Shown here one piece after another: positions 1 through 6,269 of a stretch of DNA of 11,290 nucleotides. The notes under the pieces were generated by a model. It was given only the letters and a program-made list of their open reading frames with translations, searched no databases and was not told the DNA's origin. Position numbers and translations under genes: made by a program. This DNA comes from Mycobacterium sp. Its GTDB lineage: Bacteria > Actinomycetota > Actinomycetes > Mycobacteriales > Mycobacteriaceae. Numbering within the stretch: the first letter of the stretch is position 1; every line of letters begins with the position of its first letter. The stretch covers positions 1 to 11,290 of the forward strand of contig JAOPWF010000385.1 in NCBI GenBank assembly GCA_025965815.1, given 5' to 3'.

Positions 1-27
1 CGCGTTGCGCAAGCTCTGGTAGCCGGG

Positions 28-498
28 GTGTCGCAGCCGCTTGAGCCCGATTCGGTACCGCCGCCCGCCGACGATGAGGATCGGCCCAGCATCGCTCCGT
101 TTCTTGCGGCGTTGGCGATCATTGTGATCGTCGTGGCCGCAATTGCCCTGCTCAACCACAAGAGCGGGGACGGGCTCACCGAGCAGCAGCGGGTCGGGCG
201 GGCCGCGGTCGGCCAGAATGACGCACTGCAGCGCGGCAATTACCTGGACCTCCAGGCCTACACCTGCGGCCCGCTGCACGGTTTCGAGCCGGATGTCCTT
301 GCTCGTCAACGAGACTCGGTGAGCAAGCGCGGCGCGCGGTACGTCGACGACGTCACCGACGTGGTCATCAGCGGTGACAGGGCGACCGCGACGGTGACCT
401 ACCACTTCGACAAGGCGCCGGACACCAAGACCGGCGTCCCGATGACGTTTGCCCGCGAGGGTGGATCGTGGAAGGTCTGTTCGCCCGCACCCAGCTAG
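28..498 (+). CDS. Single-pass membrane protein with small extracytoplasmic domain
   Basis: The 156-residue product has an acidic, proline-rich N-terminus (about residues 4-21), one hydrophobic segment (about 24-43) and a polar C-terminal domain of about 110 residues. The likely topology is N-terminus inside and domain outside. The domain has two cysteines, one in an AYTCGPLHG stretch and one in the terminal WKVCS, which could form a disulfide. The alternating strand pattern near the end (DRATATVTYHF, then GGSWKVC) resembles NTF2/DUF4878-like domains of mycobacterial membrane proteins; this is a fold impression only. GTG at 28 is the first start in the window, but the frame is open to the left edge, so the start is not secure. 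The gene ends 19 bp before the rhodanese gene on the same strand, so co-transcription with rhodanese-metZ is plausible. Function unknown. Confidence 0.75.
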   Translation: MSQPLEPDSVPPPADDEDRPSIAPFLAALAIIVIVVAAIALLNHKSGDGLTEQQRVGRAAVGQNDALQRGNYLDLQAYTCGPLHGFEPDVLARQRDSVSKRGARYVDDVTDVVISGDRATATVTYHFDKAPDTKTGVPMTFAREGGSWKVCSPAPS

Positions 499-517
499 AT
501 ATGCGAGACTCGCGCCT

Positions 518-931
518 GTGAGCTATGCAGGAGATATCTCGCCCGAAGAGGCCTGGAAGCTGCTCAGCGACAACCCGGAGGCAGTGTTGGTGGACGTGCG
601 CACGAACGCCGAATGGCGGTTCGTCGGCGTGCCGGACCTCTCGAGCCTCGGCCGCGATGTGGTGTACGTGCAGTGGTCGGGCGTGGACGGCAGCCGCAAC
701 GTGCGGTTCGTCGACGAACTGGTGGACGCCGGCGTCACCCCCGGCGATCGGCCGGTGGTCTTCCTGTGTCGCTCCGGCAACCGGTCCATCGGTGCGGCCG
801 AGGCGGCCACCGACGCCGGCATCGCCCCGTCCTACAACGTTCTGGACGGCTTCGAGGGCAACCTCGACGAGTCGGGTCACCGTGGCAGCACCGGGTGGAA
901 GGCCATCGGGCTGCCCTGGAAGCAGTCGTGA
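518..931 (+). CDS. Rhodanese-like sulfurtransferase (Rv0390-like)
   Basis: This 137-residue single-domain rhodanese would move sulfane sulfur through a cysteine persulfide in the cytoplasm. Visible signatures are the N-terminal LVDVRTNAEW (about residues 24-33, the CH2A-type element) and the active loop FLCRSGNRS with catalytic Cys84. The C-terminal YNVLDGFEGNL is also typical. GTG at 518 was chosen because it gives a protein beginning MSYAGDISPEEAW, which matches the recalled start of M. tuberculosis Rv0390. An ATG at 449 would only add a basic tail read from inside the preceding gene. No good ribosome binding site precedes 518; GAGACT (505-510) lies 7 nt upstream and fits a weak nANNNT -10. 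The stop overlaps the metZ start (GTGA, 928-931), implying translational coupling and a shared role in sulfur handling. The physiological sulfur acceptor is not known from sequence. Confidence 0.92.
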   Translation: MSYAGDISPEEAWKLLSDNPEAVLVDVRTNAEWRFVGVPDLSSLGRDVVYVQWSGVDGSRNVRFVDELVDAGVTPGDRPVVFLCRSGNRSIGAAEAATDAGIAPSYNVLDGFEGNLDESGHRGSTGWKAIGLPWKQS

Positions 932-2157
932 GCGACAAGCCGTCGGTCCCGTCCGTTCGAATCCCGGCCCAGCTCCCCGAGGGCGTCAGCCAGGCCACCA
1001 TCGGGGTGCGTGGCGGCCTGTTGCGGTCCGGCTTCGAGGAGACCTCCGAGGCGATGTATCTCACCTCGGGTTATGTCTATGAAACCGCCGCCGAAGCGGA
1101 GAAGGCGTTCACCGGCGACATAGACCGCTACGTGTATTCGCGCTACGGCAACCCGACCATCTCGATATTCGAGGAGCGGCTGCGACTGATCGAGGGTGCA
1201 CCCGCGTGCTTTGCGACGGCCACCGGCATGGCCGCGGTGTTCACGTCGCTGGGCGCACTCCTGGGCGCGGGCGACCGGCTCGTGGCGGCGCGCAGCCTGT
1301 TCGGATCGTGCTTCGTGGTGTGCAACGAGATCCTGCCGCGGTGGGGCGTCGAGACGGTGTTCGTCGACGGCGAGGACCTCTCGCAGTGGGAGCGGGCGCT
1401 GTCACAGCCCACGCAAGCGGTCTTCTTCGAGACGCCGTCGAATCCGATGCAGTCGCTGGTCGACATCGCCGCCGTCAGCGAAATGGCTCATGCCACCGGT
1501 GCAAAAGTGGTGCTGGACAACGTGTTTGCCACCCCGTTGTTGCAACAGGGCCTTCCGCTCGGCGTCGATGTCGTGGTGTATTCCGGGACCAAACACATCG
1601 ACGGGCAGGGCCGGGTGCTGGGTGGTGCGATCCTGGGCGACAAGGAGTACATCGACGGCCCCGTGCAGAAGTTGATGCGGCATACCGGGCCCGCGATCAG
1701 CGCATTCAATGCCTGGACTCTGCTGAAGGGCCTGGAGACGCTCGCGGTTCGGGTCGACTACAGCACCGAATCGGCGCTCAAGATCGCCGAGTTCCTCCAG
1801 GAGCATCCGTCGGTGCGCTGGACGCGCTATCCCTATCTCGCGTCGCACCCGCAGTACGACCTGGCAAAGCGGCAGATGACCGGCGGCGGCACCGTCGTCA
1901 CATTCGAACTCGAAGCGCCCGACGACGGCGGCAAGCAACGGGCGTTCGAGGTGCTCGACAAACTGCGGCTGATCGACATCTCCAACAACCTCGGTGACGC
2001 CAAGTCGCTCATCACCCATCCGGCCACCACCACCCACCGCGCCATGGGCCCGGAGGGGCGCGCGGCGATCGGCCTGGGGGACGGCGTCGTTCGGATCTCG
2101 GTCGGCCTGGAGGGCACCGACGACCTCATCGCCGACCTGGACCGCGCGCTGAGTTAA
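928..2157 (+). CDS. metZ: O-succinylhomoserine sulfhydrylase (MetZ)
   Basis: This PLP enzyme of the Cys/Met metabolism (gamma-family) fold converts O-succinylhomoserine (or the acetyl ester) plus sulfide into homocysteine for methionine synthesis. It has 409 residues, the usual MetZ length. Seen in order: SRYGNPT near residue 72, the cofactor-stacking loop region ATGMAAVFTSLGAL, VLDNVFATP with Asp197 for the pyridine nitrogen, VVVYSGTKHIDGQGR with Schiff-base Lys222, and the C-terminal SLITHPATTTH substrate-binding signature. HIDGQGR following the lysine favours MetZ over MetB or MetC. The start GTG at 928 overlaps the rhodanese stop by 4 bp and gives MSDKPSVPS. A longer frame reaches back to 613 but lies inside the rhodanese. 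The pairing with a rhodanese matches the Rv0390-Rv0391 arrangement. Confidence 0.95.
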   Translation: MSDKPSVPSVRIPAQLPEGVSQATIGVRGGLLRSGFEETSEAMYLTSGYVYETAAEAEKAFTGDIDRYVYSRYGNPTISIFEERLRLIEGAPACFATATGMAAVFTSLGALLGAGDRLVAARSLFGSCFVVCNEILPRWGVETVFVDGEDLSQWERALSQPTQAVFFETPSNPMQSLVDIAAVSEMAHATGAKVVLDNVFATPLLQQGLPLGVDVVVYSGTKHIDGQGRVLGGAILGDKEYIDGPVQKLMRHTGPAISAFNAWTLLKGLETLAVRVDYSTESALKIAEFLQEHPSVRWTRYPYLASHPQYDLAKRQMTGGGTVVTFELEAPDDGGKQRAFEVLDKLRLIDISNNLGDAKSLITHPATTTHRAMGPEGRAAIGLGDGVVRISVGLEGTDDLIADLDRALS

Positions 2158-2166
2158 CCGAAAGTG

Positions 2167-2190
2167 CTTGCGTAGGCAATTACCTGCAAG
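2167..2190 (+). terminator. Possible rho-independent-like hairpin after metZ
   Basis: Nine bases after the metZ stop, CTTGC (2167-2171) pairs with GCAAG (2186-2190). An inner AGG/CCT pairing follows a 2-nt bulge and closes a 6-nt loop. No T run follows, so this is not a canonical intrinsic terminator, although mycobacterial terminators often lack one. It could instead be chance structure. Confidence 0.35.
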
Positions 2191-2232
2191 AGCTCGCTGT
2201 CCAATCAGCCGACATCGCTTTGCCGTCAACGT

Positions 2233-2244
2233 TATAGTCGGCCC
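2233..2244 (+). promoter_or_regulatory. -10 box of a probable leaderless promoter for the LuxR-type gene
   Basis: TATAGT (2233-2238) is a near-consensus -10 hexamer ending 6 nt before the GTG start at 2245, so transcription would begin at or next to the start codon. No Shine-Dalgarno-like sequence precedes the GTG, consistent with leaderless translation. No convincing -35 box is seen at 17-18 bp. Confidence 0.55.
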
Positions 2245-4875
2245 GTGATCAGCGGCGATCCGCTGACGGGGCGGGACAGCGAATTGGACTTTCTCCGCCG
2301 CTCGCTGAGCGGCGGTAAGTACTCCGGCGTGCTGATCGCGGGCGCTGCCGGCGTGGGGAAAACGCGGCTCGCCCGCGAACTGCTGAGTCATGCCGCGGCG
2401 TCCGGGACGCGGACCAATTGGATTGTCGGCACCGAGTCCGCGCGCCCTCTTCCCCTCGGAGCGTTCATGGCGTCGGCGGGCAGCGTGGTGTCCGACCCGG
2501 TTCCCACCGTCCGCAGGGTGATCAGTTCACTGGTCGCACAGCAGCGCCAGGGACGGCTACTGATCGGCATCGACGACGCCCACCTGCTCGACGGGTTCTC
2601 CGCGCATGTCGTGCACCAACTGGCACAGACCCGCGAATCGCGCCTGGTGGTCACGTTGCGCACCGGTGAGGACGAACCGGACGCCATCACCGCACTGTGG
2701 AAGGACGGACTGCTCGCCCGGCTGGATCTGGAGCCGCTGTCCGCGGACGCCACCCGCAGCCTGATCGAGACCACACTCGGTGGACCGGTGGATGCCCGTA
2801 GCTCGCAACGTTTTTGGAAGCTCACCGGCGGGAACGCGCTTTTCCTCCGGCAGTTGCTGAAGGACCAGATCGCGGCGGGCCGGATACGGCAGGTGGCCGG
2901 GGTGTGGATGTGGGACGGCAATGTCGCCGTCACGCAGAACATCAGCGACATGGTCGGCAGGCAGCTGGGCAGGCTCTCGCCCGAACTCGCGTTGGTGGTG
3001 GACACCCTGTCCCAGTGCGAACCACTCGACGTGGACGTGTTGTGCGACTTGGCCAGTCGCCGTGATCTCGAGATCGCCGAGCAGATGCACCTGGTGACCG
3101 TCGAACGTACCGGTGGCACGCTGCGGGCGCGGTTGGCGCACCCGCTGTTCGGCGAGCTCCGGCGCGCCACTGCGGGCGAGATCTACTTGTCCAACATCCG
3201 CGGGACACTTGCCCGGCGGCTGGGCGATGATGCGGACCTCGACATGCAGGCGACAGTACGCCGGGCGCTGCTCACGCTCGACTCCAACCTGGAACCCGAT
3301 CCGCCGCTGTACATGGATGCCGCCCGGTATTCGATGACCCTGCTCGACCTCGAACTGGCGGACCGATTCGCCACCGCGGCCGCGGAATGCGGTGTGAGCG
3401 AGGCTGCGACGATCCGCGCGATGAACATGATCCTGCTCGGTCGCGGTGAGAAGGCCGACGAGTTCCTGCGCACGATCAGCCTGGGCGACGACGGCGACCG
3501 TCATATGTGGGCGACGATCCGGGCCGCGAACCTGATCTGGATGCTCGGCCGACCGTCGGAAGCGGCCGCCATCCTGGAAGATCTGGCCCAGGCCCCGGAG
3601 TCGCCCGCACAAGCCGCCGCGCGCACTGCCCTCGAGGCGTGTGTCGACGCGGTGTCGGCCCGGTGTGCGAGCGCGGCCGAGAAGGCTAGGACGGCACTGC
3701 AATCCGACACGCTGTCGGACCTTCACGCGATGATGGCCTCGGTGGCGCTGGTGATGGCCTCGGGCGCGCTCGGCGACGTCGACGGCATCGGTCCGGTCGC
3801 CGATGTGGCGCTGAGGCGTGCCAAGAGCTCCTATCAGACATCGCACATGCGGTTCTGGTTCGGCGGCGTCTACGCGCGCGCGAGCAGGCTCACCGGCGGA
3901 ATCGAAGAATGCCAGAAGGTCGCACGGCGACTGGCGGACAGCGCCAAAGACGCGCCGGGCCTGGCGTATGCCAACCTGGTGTCGCTGCTGGGCAACGCCG
4001 ACCTGATGCGCGGTGACCTCCGCAGTGCGGTAAAGCTGCTGCACGAGGCATTGGCCGGAGCCGAGAATCACGCCGTGACAACGGGTCTGCGGCCGGCCTG
4101 CTGTTTCGGGTTGGCCGAGGCGCACGCGAAGCTCGGCCAGGCGCAGGAGGCGGCCGCGGCGCTGGCGGAGGCACGGCACAGCGTGCCGCCGGACTCGCTG
4201 TACATGCAGACCGGCCTGGCCCTGGCGACCGGCTGGACGCTGGCCGCGGCCGGTTCGCTGAGCGAGGCGATCGGCGTTGCGCTGAAGGAAGCCAGGGTCG
4301 CCCGCGACCGCGGCCAACTGACCCACGAGCTCGCCTGCCTGCAGGCGGCGGTGCAGTGGGGGGAGGCCTCAGTGGCCGCTCGGGCCGGCGAGTTGGCGGC
4401 CTCGCTGTCGTCGCCCCTGGCCGATGCCGTTGCCGCGCATGCGAAGTCGTTCGCGGCCGGCAACGGCGACGGTCTGCTGGCGGCGTCGGAGGCGTACAAG
4501 TCGATCGGTGACCGCGCCGCCGCCGCGGATGCCGCGGCCCAGGCGGCCGTGGTGTTCACCAGCGGGCAGATGCGCAGCCGCGGGCTGTATGCCGGGGCGC
4601 TGGCCCAGCAGCTGGCCCAGGAATGCGGCGGACTGTGCACACCGGCGATGCGTACCCCGGCGGCCCCGACGCCACTGACCGGTCGCCAGCGTGAGGTCGC
4701 TGAACTCGTTGCCGCCGGTCTGTCGAACCGGGAGATCGCCGACCGGCTGGTGACTTCGGTACGCACCGTGGAAGGTCACCTGTACCGGGCATGCCAGCGC
4801 GTGGGCGCCTCATCGCGGGCGGAGTTGGCCGCCATCATGCGTGCCGGCTGGTCGGATCCCGAAGTGCAGTACTAG
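2245..4875 (+). CDS. LAL-type ATPase / LuxR-family transcriptional regulator
   Basis: This large regulator of 876 residues is in the range of LAL (MalT-like) proteins. It has an N-terminal STAND/AAA-type NTPase with Walker A GAAGVGKT (residues 33-40) and Walker B LLIGIDDAH (Asp110-Asp111). A long alpha-helical middle, about 330-790 and rich in Ala/Leu, looks like TPR-type repeats, the usual ligand-sensing and oligomerisation part. The C-terminal LuxR/GerE HTH runs from LTGRQREVAELVAAG (Leu811) through RTVEGHLYRACQRVG to about residue 868. The family binds DNA after an ATP- and inducer-dependent switch; the inducer and targets cannot be read here. The GTG start at 2245 directly follows a -10 box. 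The stop overlaps that of the convergent dehydrogenase gene by 4 bp, so that gene is a candidate but unproven target. Confidence 0.93.
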   Translation: MISGDPLTGRDSELDFLRRSLSGGKYSGVLIAGAAGVGKTRLARELLSHAAASGTRTNWIVGTESARPLPLGAFMASAGSVVSDPVPTVRRVISSLVAQQRQGRLLIGIDDAHLLDGFSAHVVHQLAQTRESRLVVTLRTGEDEPDAITALWKDGLLARLDLEPLSADATRSLIETTLGGPVDARSSQRFWKLTGGNALFLRQLLKDQIAAGRIRQVAGVWMWDGNVAVTQNISDMVGRQLGRLSPELALVVDTLSQCEPLDVDVLCDLASRRDLEIAEQMHLVTVERTGGTLRARLAHPLFGELRRATAGEIYLSNIRGTLARRLGDDADLDMQATVRRALLTLDSNLEPDPPLYMDAARYSMTLLDLELADRFATAAAECGVSEAATIRAMNMILLGRGEKADEFLRTISLGDDGDRHMWATIRAANLIWMLGRPSEAAAILEDLAQAPESPAQAAARTALEACVDAVSARCASAAEKARTALQSDTLSDLHAMMASVALVMASGALGDVDGIGPVADVALRRAKSSYQTSHMRFWFGGVYARASRLTGGIEECQKVARRLADSAKDAPGLAYANLVSLLGNADLMRGDLRSAVKLLHEALAGAENHAVTTGLRPACCFGLAEAHAKLGQAQEAAAALAEARHSVPPDSLYMQTGLALATGWTLAAAGSLSEAIGVALKEARVARDRGQLTHELACLQAAVQWGEASVAARAGELAASLSSPLADAVAAHAKSFAAGNGDGLLAASEAYKSIGDRAAAADAAAQAAVVFTSGQMRSRGLYAGALAQQLAQECGGLCTPAMRTPAAPTPLTGRQREVAELVAAGLSNREIADRLVTSVRTVEGHLYRACQRVGASSRAELAAIMRAGWSDPEVQY

Positions 4876-5744
4876 TTCAGCGACTCCTTGCCGGGTGACT
4901 CCACGACGCCCAGCGCGGTCTGCGCGCGGTCCTCGTAGCTCTTACGGGCGTTGGTGTCGAAATCCAGGAACACCCGGTCGAGTCCCAGGCGCTTGTTCAG
5001 CCAACGCCGTCCGCGCGGACCGAGCATCTGCGCGGCCTGTGCTGTGAAGCGCAGCGCGGCCGGCACGGACACGTGGGTCTTCGGCTTGTCGAGCGTCTTG
5101 ACGATCGCTGCGGCGATCTCTTCGGGCTCAACGGGTTTGATCGCGCCGCCGGACTTGGTGCCCGCGATGAGGTCGGTGTTTGTGAATGGCGGCATCACCA
5201 CAGACACCTCGACGCCGTGCGGCGCAACCTCGTCTGCCAGCGCGGCGGACAGGCCCACCACGGCGAACTTCGACCCGACATAGACCACCTGTCCGGGAAC
5301 GGGGATCAACCCCGACAGTGAGGCGATGTTGATGATGTGGCCACCACGGCGCGTCATCATTTCCGGCAGCGCCAACTGGCAGCCGGTGAGCACCCCGTAG
5401 AAGTTGACTTCTATCGACGATCGGATCGACTGCTCGGACTGCTCGAGGAACGGACCGATCGGCATTACTCCGGCGTTGTTGATCAGCACGTCGATGTGGC
5501 CGTCACCGTCGGTGCGGGCCTTGTCGAGGAAGGTCGCGAACGACTCCCGATCGGTGACGTCGAGCGGATGCCCCGAGACCATGCCCAGTCTGCTCAGCCC
5601 CGCGACCGCCGACTCGAGAACAGCCACGTCGCGGTCCCCGATGACCACCCGCGCACCCCGGGCCAGCAGTGCCTTGGCGGTGGCGTGCCCGATGCCCCGC
5701 GCAGCCCCGGTGATGGCGATCGTCTTGCCCCTGATGTTGTCCAT
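4872..5744 (-). CDS. Short-chain dehydrogenase/reductase (classical SDR)
   Basis: This 290-residue cytosolic NAD(P)-dependent oxidoreductase has a Rossmann fold. The cofactor loop TGAARGIG spans residues 12-19, NNAG is at 89-92, and the catalytic set is Asn114, Ser142, Tyr155 and Lys159 (YVGSK). Asp37 at the end of strand beta-2 (VIGDRD) favours NAD over NADP, although the following Arg38 makes this uncertain. The C-terminal 60 residues (RWLNKRLGLDRVFLDF and on) resemble those of mycobacterial SDRs of unknown substrate. ATG at 5744 was chosen because it gives MDNIRGKTIAITG, a standard SDR N-terminus, and sits 7 nt behind a -10 box. The frame extends back to 5996 but that part lies inside the arsR gene and has no SDR features. 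The substrate is unknown. Confidence 0.92.
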   Translation of the reverse strand: MDNIRGKTIAITGAARGIGHATAKALLARGARVVIGDRDVAVLESAVAGLSRLGMVSGHPLDVTDRESFATFLDKARTDGDGHIDVLINNAGVMPIGPFLEQSEQSIRSSIEVNFYGVLTGCQLALPEMMTRRGGHIINIASLSGLIPVPGQVVYVGSKFAVVGLSAALADEVAPHGVEVSVVMPPFTNTDLIAGTKSGGAIKPVEPEEIAAAIVKTLDKPKTHVSVPAALRFTAQAAQMLGPRGRRWLNKRLGLDRVFLDFDTNARKSYEDRAQTALGVVESPGKESLN

Positions 5745-5757
5745 GCCCCAAACTTTA
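5745..5757 (-). promoter_or_regulatory. -10 box of a probable leaderless SDR promoter
   Basis: On the minus strand TAAAGT (plus-strand ACTTTA, 5752-5757) fits TANNNT and ends 7 nt before the ATG. This is the spacing expected if the mRNA starts at the start codon. The GGGG next to the ATG is too close to act as a ribosome binding site. A TTGACA at 5762-5767 is only 4 bp upstream and cannot be its -35. Confidence 0.4.
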
Positions 5758-5794
5758 CTGGTGTCAAATCCTTGGCGGTAGGCGTGGCCGCCGA

Positions 5795-5807
5795 CGACGA
5801 ATCGTCG
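5795..5807. repeat. Short perfect inverted repeat between arsR and SDR
   Basis: CGACGA-A-TCGTCG is a perfect 6+6 inverted repeat with a one-base centre, just downstream of the minus-strand arsR stop. As RNA it could form only a 5-bp stem with a 3-nt loop. It may be a weak terminator, an operator for the SDR gene, or chance in GC-rich DNA. Confidence 0.25.
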
Positions 5808-5812
5808 CCGTT

Positions 5813-6172
5813 CTAGGTGCAGCAGTTCGGGTCGATCACAATGCAGAGCGCACCGAGCGCGTCGCGACGGGCCCGGTGATAGACGTTCATGCCGCGGCGT
5901 TCGGACTCCACAAGTCCGGCCTTGCGTAGTTGACTGAGGTGGTGGCTGACCGTCGACTCGCTCAGGTCCACGGCCGTCGCGAGGTCGCTGCTGCATTCCT
6001 CGCCCGCGCTGGCACTGAGCAGCAGCGACATCAGCTTGACGCGGGCCGGGTCGGCCAGGGCCTTGAGCCGCAACGCCACCTCCAGGGCAGCGTCGTCACT
6101 GACCGGGCCGGCCGCCACCGGAGGGCAGCACACCGGTGCGGACATGTCGACCAGCGGCAACGTCTTCGGCAT
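5813..6172 (-). CDS. arsR: ArsR/SmtB-family metal(loid)-sensing repressor, divergent from cadI
   Basis: This 119-residue winged-helix repressor has KALADPARVKLMSLL in the first helices and the recognition helix region LSESTVSHHLSQLRKAGLV, followed by the wing ERRGMNVYHRA. Members bind as dimers to palindromes and leave DNA when metal binds. It has six cysteines: a vicinal pair Cys15-Cys16, Cys60 in EECSSDL, Cys110, and a terminal pair Cys117-Cys118. An N-terminal CC pair plus a cysteine near the helix before the HTH is the layout I recall for the Corynebacterium glutamicum ArsR arsenite sensor (Cys15, Cys16, Cys55), so As(III) sensing is likely; Cd cannot be excluded. The C-terminal CC tail is extra. 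It is divergent from cadI and probably represses both itself and cadI through the shared palindrome. It recalls Rv2640c, which also sits beside cadI. Confidence 0.92.
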   Translation of the reverse strand: MPKTLPLVDMSAPVCCPPVAAGPVSDDAALEVALRLKALADPARVKLMSLLLSASAGEECSSDLATAVDLSESTVSHHLSQLRKAGLVESERRGMNVYHRARRDALGALCIVIDPNCCT

Positions 6173-6178
6173 GAAGAA

Positions 6179-6207
6179 AGTCTGCCCACTGCATTGACAT
6201 ATGTCAA
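6179..6207 (-). promoter_or_regulatory. Probable promoter of the divergent arsR gene
   Basis: On the minus strand a consensus -35 TTGACA (plus-strand 6202-6207) is followed after exactly 17 bp by CAGACT (plus-strand 6179-6184), a weak nANNNT -10. The -10 ends 6 nt before the ATG at 6172, which suggests a leaderless transcript. The bases before the ATG are pyrimidine-rich with no ribosome binding site, in agreement. The -35 is the right half of the 6194-6207 palindrome. Confidence 0.5.
6194..6207. promoter_or_regulatory. Perfect 14-bp palindromic operator shared by arsR and cadI
   Basis: TTGACATATGTCAA is a perfect 14-bp palindrome in the 97-bp gap between divergent arsR and cadI. Its form suits an ArsR/SmtB dimer. 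Each half is also a consensus -35 hexamer, one per strand, so bound repressor would block polymerase in both directions. Which ArsR binds is inferred from position. Confidence 0.7.
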
Positions 6208-6222
6208 AGAGGTCGCCATCCT
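6194..6222 (+). promoter_or_regulatory. Probable cadI promoter
   Basis: TTGACA (6194-6199) is followed after 17 bp by CATCCT (6217-6222), a weak nANNNT -10. This would place the transcript start near 6229 and give a leader of about 40 nt that includes a strong ribosome binding site. Confidence 0.4.
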
Positions 6223-6237
6223 CAAGTGCACTACTTC

Positions 6238-6247
6238 GATATATGTC
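6238..6247. promoter_or_regulatory. Second, imperfect operator copy in the cadI leader
   Basis: GATATATGTC matches the operator core GACATATGTC in 9 of 10 positions. Its centre is 42 bp from the centre of the perfect palindrome, about four helical turns, so both sites face the same side of the helix. It would lie within the transcribed leader of cadI. Confidence 0.4.
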
Positions 6248-6257
6248 TCACAGGTCT

Positions 6258-6263
6258 GGAGGT
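6258..6263 (+). promoter_or_regulatory. Strong ribosome binding site that fixes the cadI start
   Basis: GGAGGT ends 6 nt before ATG 6270. It decides for this start over the upstream in-frame ATG at 6201, which lies inside the operator, and marks cadI as a leadered gene among neighbours that look leaderless. Confidence 0.75.
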
Positions 6264-6269
6264 CCACCC

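Noticed and set aside
1..22. End of an upstream gene (frame 2 stop at 20-22)
   Set aside because: Only six codons are visible and all three frames are possible; nothing identifies the product.
449..517. Longer start for the rhodanese at ATG 449
   Set aside because: It would add 23 basic residues read from within the preceding gene; GTG 518 gives the family N-terminus MSYAGD.
531..540. Palindrome GAGATATCTC near the rhodanese start
   Set aside because: It is inside coding sequence, encodes family-conserved residues, does not resemble the metal operators, and can be chance.
1402..2391. 329-codon minus-strand frame across metZ and the start of the LuxR-type gene
   Set aside because: It is a shadow of metZ codon structure and crosses the intergenic promoter region; no recognisable motif.
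2557..4326. 589-codon open frame on the minus strand inside the LuxR-type gene
   Set aside because: It is fully antisense to a gene with clear Walker and HTH motifs. Its composition (Arg, Gly, His, Gln rich) is typical of shadow frames in high-GC DNA, and no domain is visible.
5762..5767. Minus-strand TTGACA upstream of the SDR gene as a -35 box
   Set aside because: It is only 4 bp from the TAAAGT -10 candidate, and the 17-bp position downstream of it falls on the start codon.
5745..5996. N-terminal extension of the SDR to 5996
   Set aside because: The 84 extra codons lie in and beyond the arsR gene and have no SDR character; the Rossmann fold begins at the ATG at 5744.
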